From NCBI RefSeq assembly GCF_947496515.1, contig NZ_CANMDB010000001.1:248001-312000 (forward strand): 64,000 nucleotides of DNA, in the 5' to 3' direction. Shown here piece after piece: positions 26,351-35,689 of the stretch. The notes under the pieces are model-generated. The model was not told the DNA's origin. It saw only the letters and a program-made list of their open reading frames with translations, and did not search any database. This DNA comes from an uncultured Roseobacter sp. (GTDB lineage Bacteria > Pseudomonadota > Alphaproteobacteria > Rhodobacterales > Rhodobacteraceae). Both the position numbers and the translations under genes were made by a program. How positions within the stretch are numbered: position 1 is the first letter of the stretch; each line of letters begins with the position of its first letter.

Positions 26351-26389
26351 AGCGAGAGGGCAGGGGGCCACGGCTCTTGCCCTCTCGCT
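26351..26389 (+). promoter_or_regulatory. Intercistronic stem-loop between TRAP binding-protein and permease genes
   Basis: AGCGAGAGGGCA and TGCCCTCTCGCT are perfect 12-nt inverted arms with a 15-nt loop, 16 nt after the binding-protein stop. No T run follows, so it is better read as an mRNA 3'-end stabiliser or partial terminator that lets the binding protein be made in excess of the permeases. Confidence 0.6.
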
Positions 26390-26464
26390 ACACCGAGACC
26401 CGCCGGTTCCTGACCAGTGTGGCTTGGTCAGTGCCGGGGCGGGCACATCGGGTGAGGGACATAT

Positions 26465-27397
26465 ATGGAAAATGACGCGGCCGAAGCATCAGGCGGAGTC
26501 TGGATCATCCTTGAAGGGATCCAGTGGTTCTTTGTCAACATCGCCATGGCCTTTTACAATCTAGCCTACGCGATCACCCATCCGTCGCTTTGGCTGGACT
26601 GGTCAAACAAGGAGGCCATCACCCGCTTCGTCTACTACGGCGGATCGGTGGAGTTCTTCTTTGTCGTTTTGACCACCGTGCTGGTCCTGTTCGGCATCGG
26701 TCTGTGGCGCAACGGTTTCATGTGGGGCTGCGTGCGCGTGCTGGAAAGCTTTGCCAATACCACAGGGCGCTTTTTTGCCTGGGCCGGGCTGTTGATGGTG
26801 ATCCAGCAAATCATCATCGTCTTTATGCAGCGGATCTTCACGCGGCCTGATATCTCCATCGGGTTTGGCATTCCCTTGCAGTTCGATATCAGCTGGTTTG
26901 CCGAAGAGCTCAAGCTTTACAATGCGTTGGTCGTTTGCCTGTGCATGGCCTACACCTTTGTGCAGGGCGGCCATGTCCGCGTTGATCTGGTCTACTCCGC
27001 CGTCAAGTTCCGCACCAAGAAGGTGATCGACATGTTCGGCGCCGTGTTTTTCATGATGCCGGTGGCGGTGCTTATCTGGATGTACGGCTGGTTCTTCCTC
27101 TGGCGCCATCTGATCGTGCCCAACCCGTCTGCCTCCGACACGCTCGACCGGCTGCTGATGAAGTCCCGCGCCCTGCGCTGGAACGTGGAGACCATCGGCT
27201 TCAGCCCCAACGGCTTCAACGCGTATTTCCTCTTCAAGGTCCTGCTCTGCGCCTTCACGGCGATGCTGTTCCTGCAGGCGGTGTCGATGCTCTTCCGCTC
27301 CTATCTGGAGTGGAAAGAAGGCCCTGAGAGCGAAAACAAATACCTCGACCGCGATAGCTTGGGCGACGGCGAAGAAGCCTATGAGGGCACACACTAA
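26465..27397 (+). CDS. TRAP transporter small permease (DctQ type)
   Basis: A 310-aa membrane protein, longer than the usual 160-230 residues. It has about six hydrophobic segments, among them FFVVLTTVLVLFGIGLW, FAWAGLLMVIQQIIIVFM and VIDMFGAVFFMMPVAVLIW. The QGGHVRVDLVY motif of DctQ proteins is clear. Extra N-terminal and C-terminal sequence fits the TakQ-like branch paired with large DctM subunits. It forms the membrane complex with the next gene product, 39 nt downstream. Confidence 0.88.
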   Translation: MENDAAEASGGVWIILEGIQWFFVNIAMAFYNLAYAITHPSLWLDWSNKEAITRFVYYGGSVEFFFVVLTTVLVLFGIGLWRNGFMWGCVRVLESFANTTGRFFAWAGLLMVIQQIIIVFMQRIFTRPDISIGFGIPLQFDISWFAEELKLYNALVVCLCMAYTFVQGGHVRVDLVYSAVKFRTKKVIDMFGAVFFMMPVAVLIWMYGWFFLWRHLIVPNPSASDTLDRLLMKSRALRWNVETIGFSPNGFNAYFLFKVLLCAFTAMLFLQAVSMLFRSYLEWKEGPESENKYLDRDSLGDGEEAYEGTH

Positions 27398-27436
27398 GAG
27401 ACGCCGCGATACACGCAGCGCAATGAGGGACGGTTT

Positions 27437-29791
27437 ATGTTTTTCGGACTAGATGGCGTCGAAGTCGGCCTGATCATCGTTTTCATCTGCCTCTTCGGCG
27501 GCATCCTGTCAGGCTTTCCGGTGGCTTTCGCCATTGCCGGGGCGGGGGTGATCTCCTTTGGGATCATCGCAGCACTGGACAGCGCCGGGCTGCTCATCCA
27601 CCAGGCGATTGATACCGGCAGTCAGGTCTACCGGGATCTGGTGAATTCCGGGGTCAAGGCCGACACGATTTCCGTCTTCCGATACCCGGAGTTGCCGCGG
27701 ATCGAAGAAGCGGTGTTCCCGCGTGGTTGGGAAGACGCCATGAACCGCAATGTCTCCTTCGTGGTCAACCGTATGAACGAGCGGGTGCTTGCGGGCCAGT
27801 CCATCGAGACACTGCTGGCGGTGCTGATGTTCGTGCTCATGGGGATCACGCTCGAACGCTCCAAGATCGCAAATGATCTGCTGACCACCATGGCGCGGGT
27901 CTTTGGCCCGCTGCCCGGCGGTCTGGCGGTTTCCATCGTCGTCGTGGGGGCCTTCCTTGCCGCCTCCACCGGGATCGTGGGCGCCACGGTCGTGACCATG
28001 GGGCTGCTGGCTTTGCCAACCATGTTGCGCAACGGGTATTCGCCGGAGCTGTCGACCGGTGTCATCGCCGCCTCCGGTACATTGGGGCAGATCATCCCGC
28101 CTTCCATCGTGATCGTTCTTCTGGGCACTTTGGCGGGGGATCTCTACTCGCGCGCGCAGGAGGACCGGGCCAAGCTCGAAGGATGTACCGACGCTCTGAC
28201 CTATCTGGGTGAACCGGCGGTCCTGTCGGTGGGAACGCTGTTCCAAGCAGCGTTGTTGCCCGGCATCATGCTGGCGCTGCTCTATGCGCTCTATGCCTTT
28301 GGCTACGCGCTGCTGAACCCTGACAAGGCCCCCGCCGTCGAGATGGGCAGCACCAACGCAGAGCCGGTCACCCGCTCCGAGGCGTTCACCTGGTTCCTGG
28401 GCGCCCCCGTGGCGCTGGTGGTCGGTGCCATCCTGCTCGGCAACCTTGGCGTCATCGGCGACCAGTCGACCACCGTTTCGCGTTTTTCCGACATCGGGGA
28501 AGGGGCCTCGTTGCGCACCAATGTGGGCCCCGAGTGCCAGGCCTCCATGATCGAACTGCACGGGCAGGCCGCCTGGGATGCCGCCGTCGCAGAGCAACAG
28601 GCCATAGCTGACGCCGGTGGCGTGCAGGCCTCGGAACGGCTGACCGACGAAGAGTTCGCGCAAGCCCGGGTCGACAAGATCGCCAATGCAGCGCCCATCG
28701 GCACCGGCATCGCGATCATCCTTGTTCTGACAGGGCTCATTCTGACCTCAGCCCGCGGCATTGCGCCCTCCCAATCACCGCAACCGCTTATTGTCGGCGC
28801 CATCGGTGCCATCGGGATGATCCTGGTGGACATCGTGCTGGTGGGGCCTGCGACCTCCTCTGGGATCATGGTCGCGCTGATGTTCCTGCCCTTTGTCCTG
28901 CTGATGTACGGGGTGGTCCACGCGACCAAGGTGTGCGCTAGTAACGAGCTGGTTCGCGTGGTCTTTCCACCGCTCATCCTGATCGTGGCCGTGCTGGGCT
29001 CTATCCTCGGCGGCATCACCAATCCGACACCTGCCGCGGCTCTGGGCGCAGGCGGGGCCATCATGCTGGCCGCCTACCGCAAGCTCAAGGATCAGGACCG
29101 CACGCCAAAGGTAATCATCTGGTCCACGCTGGCCATCGTTGTCTGTATTCTCGTGGGCATCAATTTTGATCTGCGGGTCAATGCCAACAGTGTCAGTGCC
29201 GAAACATGGATCGCCTTTATCGTTGCCTATGCCGCGTATCTCTACGCGCTCTTCGGGCTGCTGTTCTCCTGCTGGGTGCTCTACAGCTCTGGCGTGCTGA
29301 GCCCGGTGGTGCGGGAGACGGCCAAGGTTACCTCCATGGTCTTCACCATTCTGATCGGCTCGCAGCTTCTGAACATGGTGGTGATCTCCTTCGGCGGAGA
29401 GCATTATATCCAGCAGTTCCTCAAGAGCTTTGACGATGAGTTCACCGTCTTCCTGATCGTCATGCTGGTGCTCTTCGTGCTGGGCTTTGTGCTCGACTTC
29501 CTTGAGATCATCTACATCGTGATCCCCATCGTCGGCCCCGTGATCTACGGCGGCAGCTTCGATCCCAAATGGGTGACGATCATGATCGCGGTGAACCTGC
29601 AGACCTCCTTCCTGACACCACCTTTTGGCTTCGCGCTCTTCTATCTGCGGGGCGTGGCCCCCAAAGAGGTCACGACCGGGCATATCTACCGTGGGATCAT
29701 CCCCTTCGTGCTGATCCAGGTGGCGGGGTTGGCGCTTCTGTGGACCTTCCCCGGGATCGTGACCATCGTGCCGGATCTGATCCCGAACTGA
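27437..29791 (+). CDS. TRAP transporter large permease (DctM type), extended form
   Basis: A 784-aa permease, against roughly 430 for ordinary DctM. The start LIIVFICLFGGILSGFPVAF and the later TM motifs IVGATVVTMG, ASGTLGQIIPPSIV and the closing TPPFGFALFYLRG are family-typical. Additional sequence lies at about residues 45-110 and as a soluble, charged loop at about 345-420 containing one Cys, each flanked by hydrophobic helices, plus several extra TM segments around 420-560. This matches the long DctM branch used by TakP-like systems. Sodium-driven import is expected. A terminator follows the stop. Confidence 0.9.
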   Translation: MFFGLDGVEVGLIIVFICLFGGILSGFPVAFAIAGAGVISFGIIAALDSAGLLIHQAIDTGSQVYRDLVNSGVKADTISVFRYPELPRIEEAVFPRGWEDAMNRNVSFVVNRMNERVLAGQSIETLLAVLMFVLMGITLERSKIANDLLTTMARVFGPLPGGLAVSIVVVGAFLAASTGIVGATVVTMGLLALPTMLRNGYSPELSTGVIAASGTLGQIIPPSIVIVLLGTLAGDLYSRAQEDRAKLEGCTDALTYLGEPAVLSVGTLFQAALLPGIMLALLYALYAFGYALLNPDKAPAVEMGSTNAEPVTRSEAFTWFLGAPVALVVGAILLGNLGVIGDQSTTVSRFSDIGEGASLRTNVGPECQASMIELHGQAAWDAAVAEQQAIADAGGVQASERLTDEEFAQARVDKIANAAPIGTGIAIILVLTGLILTSARGIAPSQSPQPLIVGAIGAIGMILVDIVLVGPATSSGIMVALMFLPFVLLMYGVVHATKVCASNELVRVVFPPLILIVAVLGSILGGITNPTPAAALGAGGAIMLAAYRKLKDQDRTPKVIIWSTLAIVVCILVGINFDLRVNANSVSAETWIAFIVAYAAYLYALFGLLFSCWVLYSSGVLSPVVRETAKVTSMVFTILIGSQLLNMVVISFGGEHYIQQFLKSFDDEFTVFLIVMLVLFVLGFVLDFLEIIYIVIPIVGPVIYGGSFDPKWVTIMIAVNLQTSFLTPPFGFALFYLRGVAPKEVTTGHIYRGIIPFVLIQVAGLALLWTFPGIVTIVPDLIPN

Positions 29792-29814
29792 TCACCGCCA
29801 TCTATGTGACGACA

Positions 29815-29836
29815 GGGGGCCACTGGCCCCCTTTTT
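29815..29836 (+). terminator. Rho-independent terminator of the TRAP operon
   Basis: GGGGGCC, ACT and GGCCCCC followed by TTTTT, 23 nt after the permease stop. Confidence 0.88.
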
Positions 29837-29925
29837 CATGTGTCGGGAGATCCCGCTCAATTTGATCCAGAGCAAGGCACGGTGCGGCGCGCCGTGATCC
29901 ACTCCGCTGAAGAGGGAGAGGACCA

Positions 29926-30444
29926 ATGGCCGCGACGACGAAGACCCAGTTGCTTGAAGTGACCCAAAAGGAATATCGCAAGCTCGCGGATCTCATCGCC
30001 ACGCTGGATCCGGCGATGGTGGATGTGAAGGATGCAGAGGATACCTCCATCACCGACATCCTCTGCCACCGGGCGCATTGGATCGATCTGTTTCTGGGGT
30101 GGTACGCCAACGGTCAGGCGGGCAAGACCGTTTGGTTTCCGGCCAAGGGCTACAAGTGGAACGAGCTCAAACGCTACAACGCCGATCTGCGCGCGCGCCA
30201 CGCTGGCACCCCTTGGCCCGAGGCTGTGAATAGGTTGGAACAGGCTCACGGTCGGCTCGTCACCTTTATGGAGAGCAAAACCGATGCGGCCCTTTACAGC
30301 CAGCCCATGAAAGGCGCGAACAACCGCTGGACGCCCGGGCGGTGGGCCGAAGCAGCGGGTCCAAGCCACTACCGATCTGCGGCGAAGGTCATCCGGGCCC
30401 GACTGCGGGCCGCACGGGCCTCAGAGTGCGGCGAGCTTCGTTGA
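29926..30444 (+). CDS. ClbS/DfsB family protein
   Basis: A 172-aa four-helix-bundle protein of the DinB-like superfamily. ITDILCHRAHWIDLFLGWY and the GYKWNE segment are characteristic; His in CHRAHW may be a metal ligand. ClbS of colibactin producers is a cyclopropane hydrolase, while DfsB members outside that cluster have unknown roles. GAGGGAGAGG precedes the ATG. It stands alone after the TRAP terminator. The C-terminus (from about residue 145) is basic and unlike the family. Confidence 0.75.
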   Translation: MAATTKTQLLEVTQKEYRKLADLIATLDPAMVDVKDAEDTSITDILCHRAHWIDLFLGWYANGQAGKTVWFPAKGYKWNELKRYNADLRARHAGTPWPEAVNRLEQAHGRLVTFMESKTDAALYSQPMKGANNRWTPGRWAEAAGPSHYRSAAKVIRARLRAARASECGELR

Positions 30445-30501
30445 GCGGCACCTATTCCGTCGCAAAACGCAAGACAGGCGTTCAGACAGGTCCGCCGGTG
30501 C

Positions 30502-30834
30502 TCAAAATGCTCCGGGACAGCTGCGCGCAGCCGTGCGTTGCATCTTGCCCATTTGCCGTGTGACGCGACCCTGACGCGGCAATTGCTGAACGGCAGCCAT
30601 GTTGTCGCGGCCCGTGTACCAGGAGTCGAACAGCAGTGCGCGAATGTTAGCGTCCAGCACCTCTTCCGCGACACGGTATACGCACAGGCAAATCGCCTGA
30701 TCCATCCCGTTGGCGCGTCCGTCGCTGATCATTCTGGCGCAGGTCTGTTCGGGCGATGGTGCAGCAGCGACATAGCCCGGTATAGTCACGAGTGCTGCCA
30801 GCAGCAACGCCCTTACGTTGGTATTCTGTGTCAC
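30502..30834 (-). CDS. Small secreted hypothetical protein, 110 aa
   Basis: A GTG-started protein with a Sec signal peptide (ALLLAALVTIPGYVAAA, cleavage near residue 25) and three to four Cys in the mature part (QTCARM, ICLCVYR, ARSCPG), so disulfide bonds in the periplasm are likely. Family not recognised. There is no clear Shine-Dalgarno. It lies downstream of bpt on the same strand, 37 nt away. Confidence 0.55.
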   Translation of the reverse strand: MTQNTNVRALLLAALVTIPGYVAAAPSPEQTCARMISDGRANGMDQAICLCVYRVAEEVLDANIRALLFDSWYTGRDNMAAVQQLPRQGRVTRQMGKMQRTAARSCPGAF

Positions 30835-30870
30835 GGAGAGTTCTCTGGATCAGGGATGGATCTGCAGCGC

Positions 30871-31689
30871 CTAGCGGGTCGGCCTGGTATCAGGCAGGTG
30901 GATGTTGGCCACCTGCTCTGCGATGGGATCGGTGGACAGGGGGTGCGTATCGGCGCTGAACGCCTCCGGGTCCTTCATCTTTTGCCACGCACCGCCGAAG
31001 TATACCTCCAGCCCGGAAAACTTGGACTTGTACCCCATCTTCTGACTGCCGGGCACCCAGTAGCCAAGATAGACGTAAGGAAGCCCCGCTTCACGCGCGA
31101 TCTCCACATGATCGAGGATCATATAGGTACCAAGCGAGCGCTTGGGTTCATCGGGCGCGTAGAAGGAGTAGACCATGCTCAACCCATCCGACAGCACATC
31201 CGTCAGGCTGACGCCCGTTAGCGTGCCGCTCTTGGTCTCCGCGTATTCCACCACGCGGCTGCGGATTGGCGTCTCTTCGATCATCGCGGCAAATTCGAAC
31301 ACGTCCATGTCCGCCATGCCACCTTCGGCGTGGCGGCTGTCAAGATAGGCGCGGAACAGCTCGTACTGTGCTTCGGAGGCCCAGGGTGAGGTCGCGCGGC
31401 GTTCGAGATCCCGGTTTTGCGAAATGGCGCGGCGCTGGCTGCGCGAGGGCCGGAACGCCGCCACATCGATGCGGGCGCTGAGGCAGGCGGAGCATTCGAC
31501 ACAGGAGGGGCGGTAGAGCACGTTTTGCGAGCGTCTGAACCCTTGCTGAGACAGGCTGTCGTTCAGCTTGTCGGCGTTATCTCCCTGCAGTGCGGTGAAC
31601 AGCTTACGCTCCATCCGGCCGTCCAGATACGGACAGGGCTGCGGTGCAGTCACGTAGAACTGCGGAGCGATGGGCAACGTGTGGCGCAT
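30871..31689 (-). CDS. bpt: Aspartate/glutamate leucyltransferase (arginyltransferase homologue)
   Basis: A 272-aa enzyme that transfers Leu from Leu-tRNA to proteins with N-terminal Asp or Glu, marking them for ClpS/ClpAP degradation in the N-degron pathway. The N-terminal domain has [14 protein letters not shown] and [11 protein letters not shown] with conserved Cys. The C-terminal GNAT-like domain contains [19 protein letters not shown] and [16 protein letters not shown]. Length is typical of Bpt/Ate proteins. ATG at 31689 ([13 protein letters not shown]) is chosen over a GTG seven codons earlier; a TATAAT hexamer just upstream suggests a short 5' UTR. Confidence 0.93.
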   Translation of the reverse strand: MRHTLPIAPQFYVTAPQPCPYLDGRMERKLFTALQGDNADKLNDSLSQQGFRRSQNVLYRPSCVECSACLSARIDVAAFRPSRSQRRAISQNRDLERRATSPWASEAQYELFRAYLDSRHAEGGMADMDVFEFAAMIEETPIRSRVVEYAETKSGTLTGVSLTDVLSDGLSMVYSFYAPDEPKRSLGTYMILDHVEIAREAGLPYVYLGYWVPGSQKMGYKSKFSGLEVYFGGAWQKMKDPEAFSADTHPLSTDPIAEQVANIHLPDTRPTR

Positions 31690-31758
31690 GGGATTCCAAG
31701 GATTATACACATCACGATAACAAGCGATGACCCAGCCGCCAAGATGAAGTTTACAACT

Positions 31759-32196
31759 TTAGCGGAACGCGGCCCGGCGGTTGACGGCGACCGTGCCGAG
31801 AACATGATCGCTGAGCCCCTGGCCGCGCTCGGTAGAGGCCATCATCACCATTGAAATCAATTGCAGCGGGAAGACACCCCAGCTCACCGTGTAGCCCAGC
31901 GTATGGGCAAAAGCTCCCCCCACATCAAGCCGCTCGCCGTCCGTCCTGCGCAGCTCGATCGCAAGGAGCCGCATGCCCCAGGTCGCCGACCCATTGGCCA
32001 GCGTGACCGTGCGGTACATGAACCCGACGATCAGGAACATCAGGGGAAAAACAAAGATGCCCGTGAAAAAGGTGAATGGCAGGACCAGCAGACACAGCAC
32101 AAAGGTCAGTGTCGCATCCACTCCCCAGGCCAGCAGGCGCTTGAGGGGCACGTCCTTGTAGAATTCGGGCTGGTTCTGCGGATCGGGGATCGTCAT
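31759..32196 (-). CDS. RDD family membrane protein
   Basis: A 145-aa protein with the RDD pattern: an Arg-containing RLLAWGVDATLTFVLCLLVLP region (core RLLAWGVDA), a second TM helix PLMFLIVGFMYRTV, the NGSATWGMRLLAIE segment and a closing hydrophobic helix LQLISMVMM. RDD proteins are small inner-membrane proteins of poorly known function, some implicated in ion exchange. It lies between bpt and the DUF2852 gene, all on the minus strand with 60-70 nt gaps. Confidence 0.85.
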   Translation of the reverse strand: MTIPDPQNQPEFYKDVPLKRLLAWGVDATLTFVLCLLVLPFTFFTGIFVFPLMFLIVGFMYRTVTLANGSATWGMRLLAIELRRTDGERLDVGGAFAHTLGYTVSWGVFPLQLISMVMMASTERGQGLSDHVLGTVAVNRRAAFR

Positions 32197-32262
32197 CGTG
32201 CTGTGTTGCTTTCTCTGTGGTCAAAGGGCGGTGCCGGGAGCGTGCCCGGCACCGATCCATCA

Positions 32263-32667
32263 TCAGGCGTCGGCGGTGGTGCCACTCTTGTTGGCCCGGT
32301 CGTCCATAAACTGGTCGAACTCCGCCTTGTCTTTTGCCTCGCGCAGACGCTCGAGGAAAGCTTCAAACTGCTCTTGCTCTTCTTCGAGCCTGCGCAACGT
32401 GTCGCTTTTGTAGGCGTCGAAGGCGGCGTTGCCGGTGGAGCGCATGCCTGTGCGCATGGCGGCGGTCTTGCGGCTGCAGGATTTGAACATGTTCTTGCTC
32501 CATATCATGTAGAAGAGAAGGGCGAGCCCAATGGGCCAGAAAAAGACGAACCCGAGCACCATGGCTGCGATCCAGGCGCCTTTGCCTTTTCGGTCGAGCC
32601 AGTCTTCGGCGCGGGAGAACCAGCTCGGCCGAGCGGGCAGGGAGGTCATGGAAGTCGCGGTGTTCAT
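32263..32667 (-). CDS. DUF2852 family membrane protein
   Basis: A 134-aa protein. One strong membrane helix (AAMVLGFVFFWPIGLALLFY, about residues 32-51) is followed by a basic segment and a charged coiled-coil helix (LRRLEEEQEQFEAFLERLRE). This layout is that of DUF2852 proteins, common in alphaproteobacteria and of unknown function. The ATG at 32667 (MNTATSMTSLP) is chosen; an earlier start would run into the upstream repeat. Two TGTGA/TCACA-like repeats lie 37-115 nt upstream and suggest regulated expression. Confidence 0.8.
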   Translation of the reverse strand: MNTATSMTSLPARPSWFSRAEDWLDRKGKGAWIAAMVLGFVFFWPIGLALLFYMIWSKNMFKSCSRKTAAMRTGMRSTGNAAFDAYKSDTLRRLEEEQEQFEAFLERLREAKDKAEFDQFMDDRANKSGTTADA

Positions 32668-32703
32668 CGGGATGCCTTTCTGTTTCGGTTGCGGGGTCTT
32701 GGT

Positions 32704-32781
32704 TATGTGAATGCCTTTCACATACCCTAGATTGGGATGCCGGGCGGCCTGCGCAAGAGGAAATGTAAATCTTTTTCACAT
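32704..32781. promoter_or_regulatory. Crp/Fnr-like inverted repeats upstream of the DUF2852 gene
   Basis: TATGTGA and TCACATA are perfect arms separated by 7 nt (32704-32724). A weaker copy, ATGTAA with TTCACAT, lies at 32763-32781. Sites of this form bind Crp/Fnr-superfamily dimers, usually with a 6-nt spacer. They lie between the DUF2852 gene and glnE and could serve either promoter. The rest of 32668-32920 is A/T-rich for this genome. Confidence 0.4.
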
Positions 32782-32920
32782 ATTTCTTCTTTGTTGTTTC
32801 TTATCAGCTGGTTGCGGCTGACATTCCCCTTGGTGTCGTGCAAATCTTGCGTCGCCTTCACCCTGTCTTGTCGCGAAAACAGCCATTGACCTCCGCGCGC
32901 CCTGCGGCAAATGCTGCGCC

Positions 32921-35689
32921 ATGAGCTTTGCCGCCGCCCTGACCCGCTGCCCGCGCCCCTTCGATCCGGACCGCGGGCGCGAAGCGCTGGATCTGCTGCC
33001 CGCATTGCCGCGCGACCTGTGCGGTTTGATCGAAGGGACGGCGGGGTGCAGCCCTTATCTTGCCGGGTTGATTGCCAAGGAAGCCGCGTGGCTGCCGATG
33101 GCCCTCGAGACCCCCGTGACCTCGCTCAAGGCGCAGATCTCGCAAGCGCGGGAGGCGCCGCCCGATCACATAGCGGTGACGTTGCGGCAGGCCAAGCGGC
33201 GGGTTGCGCTCCTGACGGCTCTGGCGGATCTGGGCGGCGCATGGTCGTTGGAACGGGTGACGGGGGCGCTCACGGATCTGGCTGATGCGGCCTGCACCGC
33301 AGCACTCCGCGCCGCACTCGGTCGCCAGATCCGCCGGGGCAAGCTGCCGGGCAAGACGCTGGATGATCTGGACGACGCGGCAGGCATGTGCGTGCTCGCC
33401 ATGGGCAAGATGGGGGCGGGCGAGTTGAACTATTCCTCCGACATCGATCTGATTTGCCTTTTTGACGAGACGCGTTTTGACCCCGAGGACTTCCACGATG
33501 CCCGCACCGCCTTTGTCCGGGCAACCCGCGAGATGAGTGCCACGCTCAGCGAAAATACCGCCGAAGGTTATGTCTTTCGCACGGATCTGCGCTTGCGGCC
33601 CGACCCCGCGGTGACCCCTGTCTGCATGGCGATGGAGGCGGCGGAGAGGTACTATGAAAGCCTGGGCCGGACGTGGGAGCGCGCGGCCTACATCAAGGCG
33701 CGGGTCGCGGCAGGCACGCGGGCGGGCGGCGCACGCTTTCTGAAGGATCTCACACCCTTCGTTTGGCGCAAGCACCTTGATTTCGCGGCCATTCAGGATG
33801 CCCACGACATGCGGCTCGCGATCCGCACGCACAAGGGGCTCGGCGGGCCGATTACGCTGTCGGGCCATAATATGAAGCTCGGGCGCGGTGGCATCCGCGA
33901 GATCGAATTCTTTACCCAGACCCGCCAGTTGATCGCAGGTGGGCGTGACGCGGATCTCAGGCCGCGCGGAACGGTTGCCGCGCTGGCCGCACTCGCGCGG
34001 AAAGGGTGGGTACCGGCGGAAACGGCAGCGGTGCTGACGGAACACTACACCGCCCACCGCACGGTCGAGCACCGGTTGCAGATGGTGCAGGACGCCCAGA
34101 CCCACAGCCTGCCGCGCAACGACGAAGGCTTTGATCGGCTGGCCTGCCTGATGGATTGTGAGCGCGCCGCGCTGGAGGCAGATCTGAGCGCGCGGCTGCA
34201 AGAGGTGCATGCGCTGACCGAAGGCTTCTTTGCACCGTCCAAGCCGCAGAGTGCCGCACCGGACGTACTGAGCGACGATATGCAGACGCGCTGGCTGAGC
34301 TATCCAGCGCTGCGGAGCGAGCGGAGCCGCACCCTCTTTGAACGGCTGCGCCCGGAGCTTCTGGCGCGGTTCGCGCAGTCCTCCCGACCGGAGGAGACGG
34401 TGCTCGCTTTTGACGGCTTTTTGGCGGGGCTGCCGTCTGGCGTGCAGCTCTTTTCCTTGCTGGAGGCCAATCCGACGCTGATGGATCTGCTGATCGACGT
34501 CACCGGCACCTCGCCGTCGCTGGCCCGGTATCTGTCGCGCAACGCCAGCGTTTTCGATGCGGTGATCGCCGGGGATTTCTTTAACGACTGGCCGGGGCAG
34601 GCGGGGTTGGAGACGCTGCTGAAAGCCGCAGTGAACGCCGAGGCGGACTATGAACGGGCGCTGGACGCCGCGCGGCGCTGGTCCAAGGAGTGGCATTTCC
34701 GCATCGGGGTGCACCTGCTGCGCGGGCTGATCCAGTCAGAGGCGGCGGCGCACCAGTATGCGGATCTCGCCCGGGCGGTTCTGGCCGTGCTATGGCCGTT
34801 GGTCACCGAGCAATTCGCGCGCCGTCATGGCCCCCCGCCCGGTCGCGGCGCTGTTGTGCTGGGGATGGGCTCGCTAGGGGCCGGGCAGCTCAACGCAGGC
34901 TCTGACCTTGATCTGATCGTCATATACGACCCTCAGAATGCCGAAAGTTCCGACGGCGACAAGCCGCTCGCGACGCGCCCGTATTACGCCCGTCTGACTC
35001 AGGCGCTGATCACCGCGCTGACGGCGCCGATGTCCCAGGGGCGGCTTTACGAGGTGGATATGCGGCTGCGCCCTTCGGGAAATCAGGGGCCGGTGGCCAC
35101 CAGCTGGGCCGCCTTTCAGGACTACCAGCGCGCGCAGGCCTGGGTGTGGGAACACATGGCCCTGACCCGCGCGGCTGTTATCGCAGGCCCCGGCGATCTG
35201 GCGCAGGATGTGAGCGGTTTTCGCACGGCGTTGCTGAGCACGGCACGGCCCGTCGCTGAGGTGCGGCAAGAGGTCGGGGCAATGCGGGACCGGATCCGGG
35301 CGGCCAAACGGCCCGGCAGCCTGTGGGAGGTCAAGATCGGCCCCGGCCGCCTGCAAGAGATCGAATTGCTCGCACAGGCAGGCGCCTTGGCGCAGGGCAT
35401 GTCGCACAGCGAAACGGATGCAGGCTTGCAAGCGGTAGTCGCAGCCGGGCTGCTGAGCGCCGAAGACGGCGCGGAACTCAGCCTGCTTGCCCGCTTTCTT
35501 GGCCGGGTGCACCAGATCGTCCGTCTGCTGTCGGACGCGCCCTTGGTGGCGGCGGATCTGGGTCCCGCGGGCCGGGCGTTCGTGTTGCGCACATTGGAGG
35601 AGAAGACCATGGAAGCGGTTGAGACGCGACTGGAGGCGGGATACCGGCGGGCGGTGGTGCTAATCGATGACGCGGTGACGGGATCATGA
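32921..35689 (+). CDS. glnE: Bifunctional glutamine synthetase adenylyltransferase/adenylyl-removing enzyme
   Basis: A 922-aa protein with two nucleotidyltransferase halves. The N-terminal adenylyl-removase domain has AMGKMGAGELNYSSDIDL with the catalytic Asp pair, and the C-terminal adenylyltransferase has GMGSLGAGQLNAGSDLDL, each followed by GlnD/PII-type helical domains. It adenylylates or deadenylylates glutamine synthetase according to PII state and glutamine, tuning nitrogen assimilation. Length matches alphaproteobacterial GlnE. ATG at 32921 follows a weak ribosome site. The stop overlaps the next start as ATGA. Confidence 0.96.
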   Translation: MSFAAALTRCPRPFDPDRGREALDLLPALPRDLCGLIEGTAGCSPYLAGLIAKEAAWLPMALETPVTSLKAQISQAREAPPDHIAVTLRQAKRRVALLTALADLGGAWSLERVTGALTDLADAACTAALRAALGRQIRRGKLPGKTLDDLDDAAGMCVLAMGKMGAGELNYSSDIDLICLFDETRFDPEDFHDARTAFVRATREMSATLSENTAEGYVFRTDLRLRPDPAVTPVCMAMEAAERYYESLGRTWERAAYIKARVAAGTRAGGARFLKDLTPFVWRKHLDFAAIQDAHDMRLAIRTHKGLGGPITLSGHNMKLGRGGIREIEFFTQTRQLIAGGRDADLRPRGTVAALAALARKGWVPAETAAVLTEHYTAHRTVEHRLQMVQDAQTHSLPRNDEGFDRLACLMDCERAALEADLSARLQEVHALTEGFFAPSKPQSAAPDVLSDDMQTRWLSYPALRSERSRTLFERLRPELLARFAQSSRPEETVLAFDGFLAGLPSGVQLFSLLEANPTLMDLLIDVTGTSPSLARYLSRNASVFDAVIAGDFFNDWPGQAGLETLLKAAVNAEADYERALDAARRWSKEWHFRIGVHLLRGLIQSEAAAHQYADLARAVLAVLWPLVTEQFARRHGPPPGRGAVVLGMGSLGAGQLNAGSDLDLIVIYDPQNAESSDGDKPLATRPYYARLTQALITALTAPMSQGRLYEVDMRLRPSGNQGPVATSWAAFQDYQRAQAWVWEHMALTRAAVIAGPGDLAQDVSGFRTALLSTARPVAEVRQEVGAMRDRIRAAKRPGSLWEVKIGPGRLQEIELLAQAGALAQGMSHSETDAGLQAVVAAGLLSAEDGAELSLLARFLGRVHQIVRLLSDAPLVAADLGPAGRAFVLRTLEEKTMEAVETRLEAGYRRAVVLIDDAVTGS

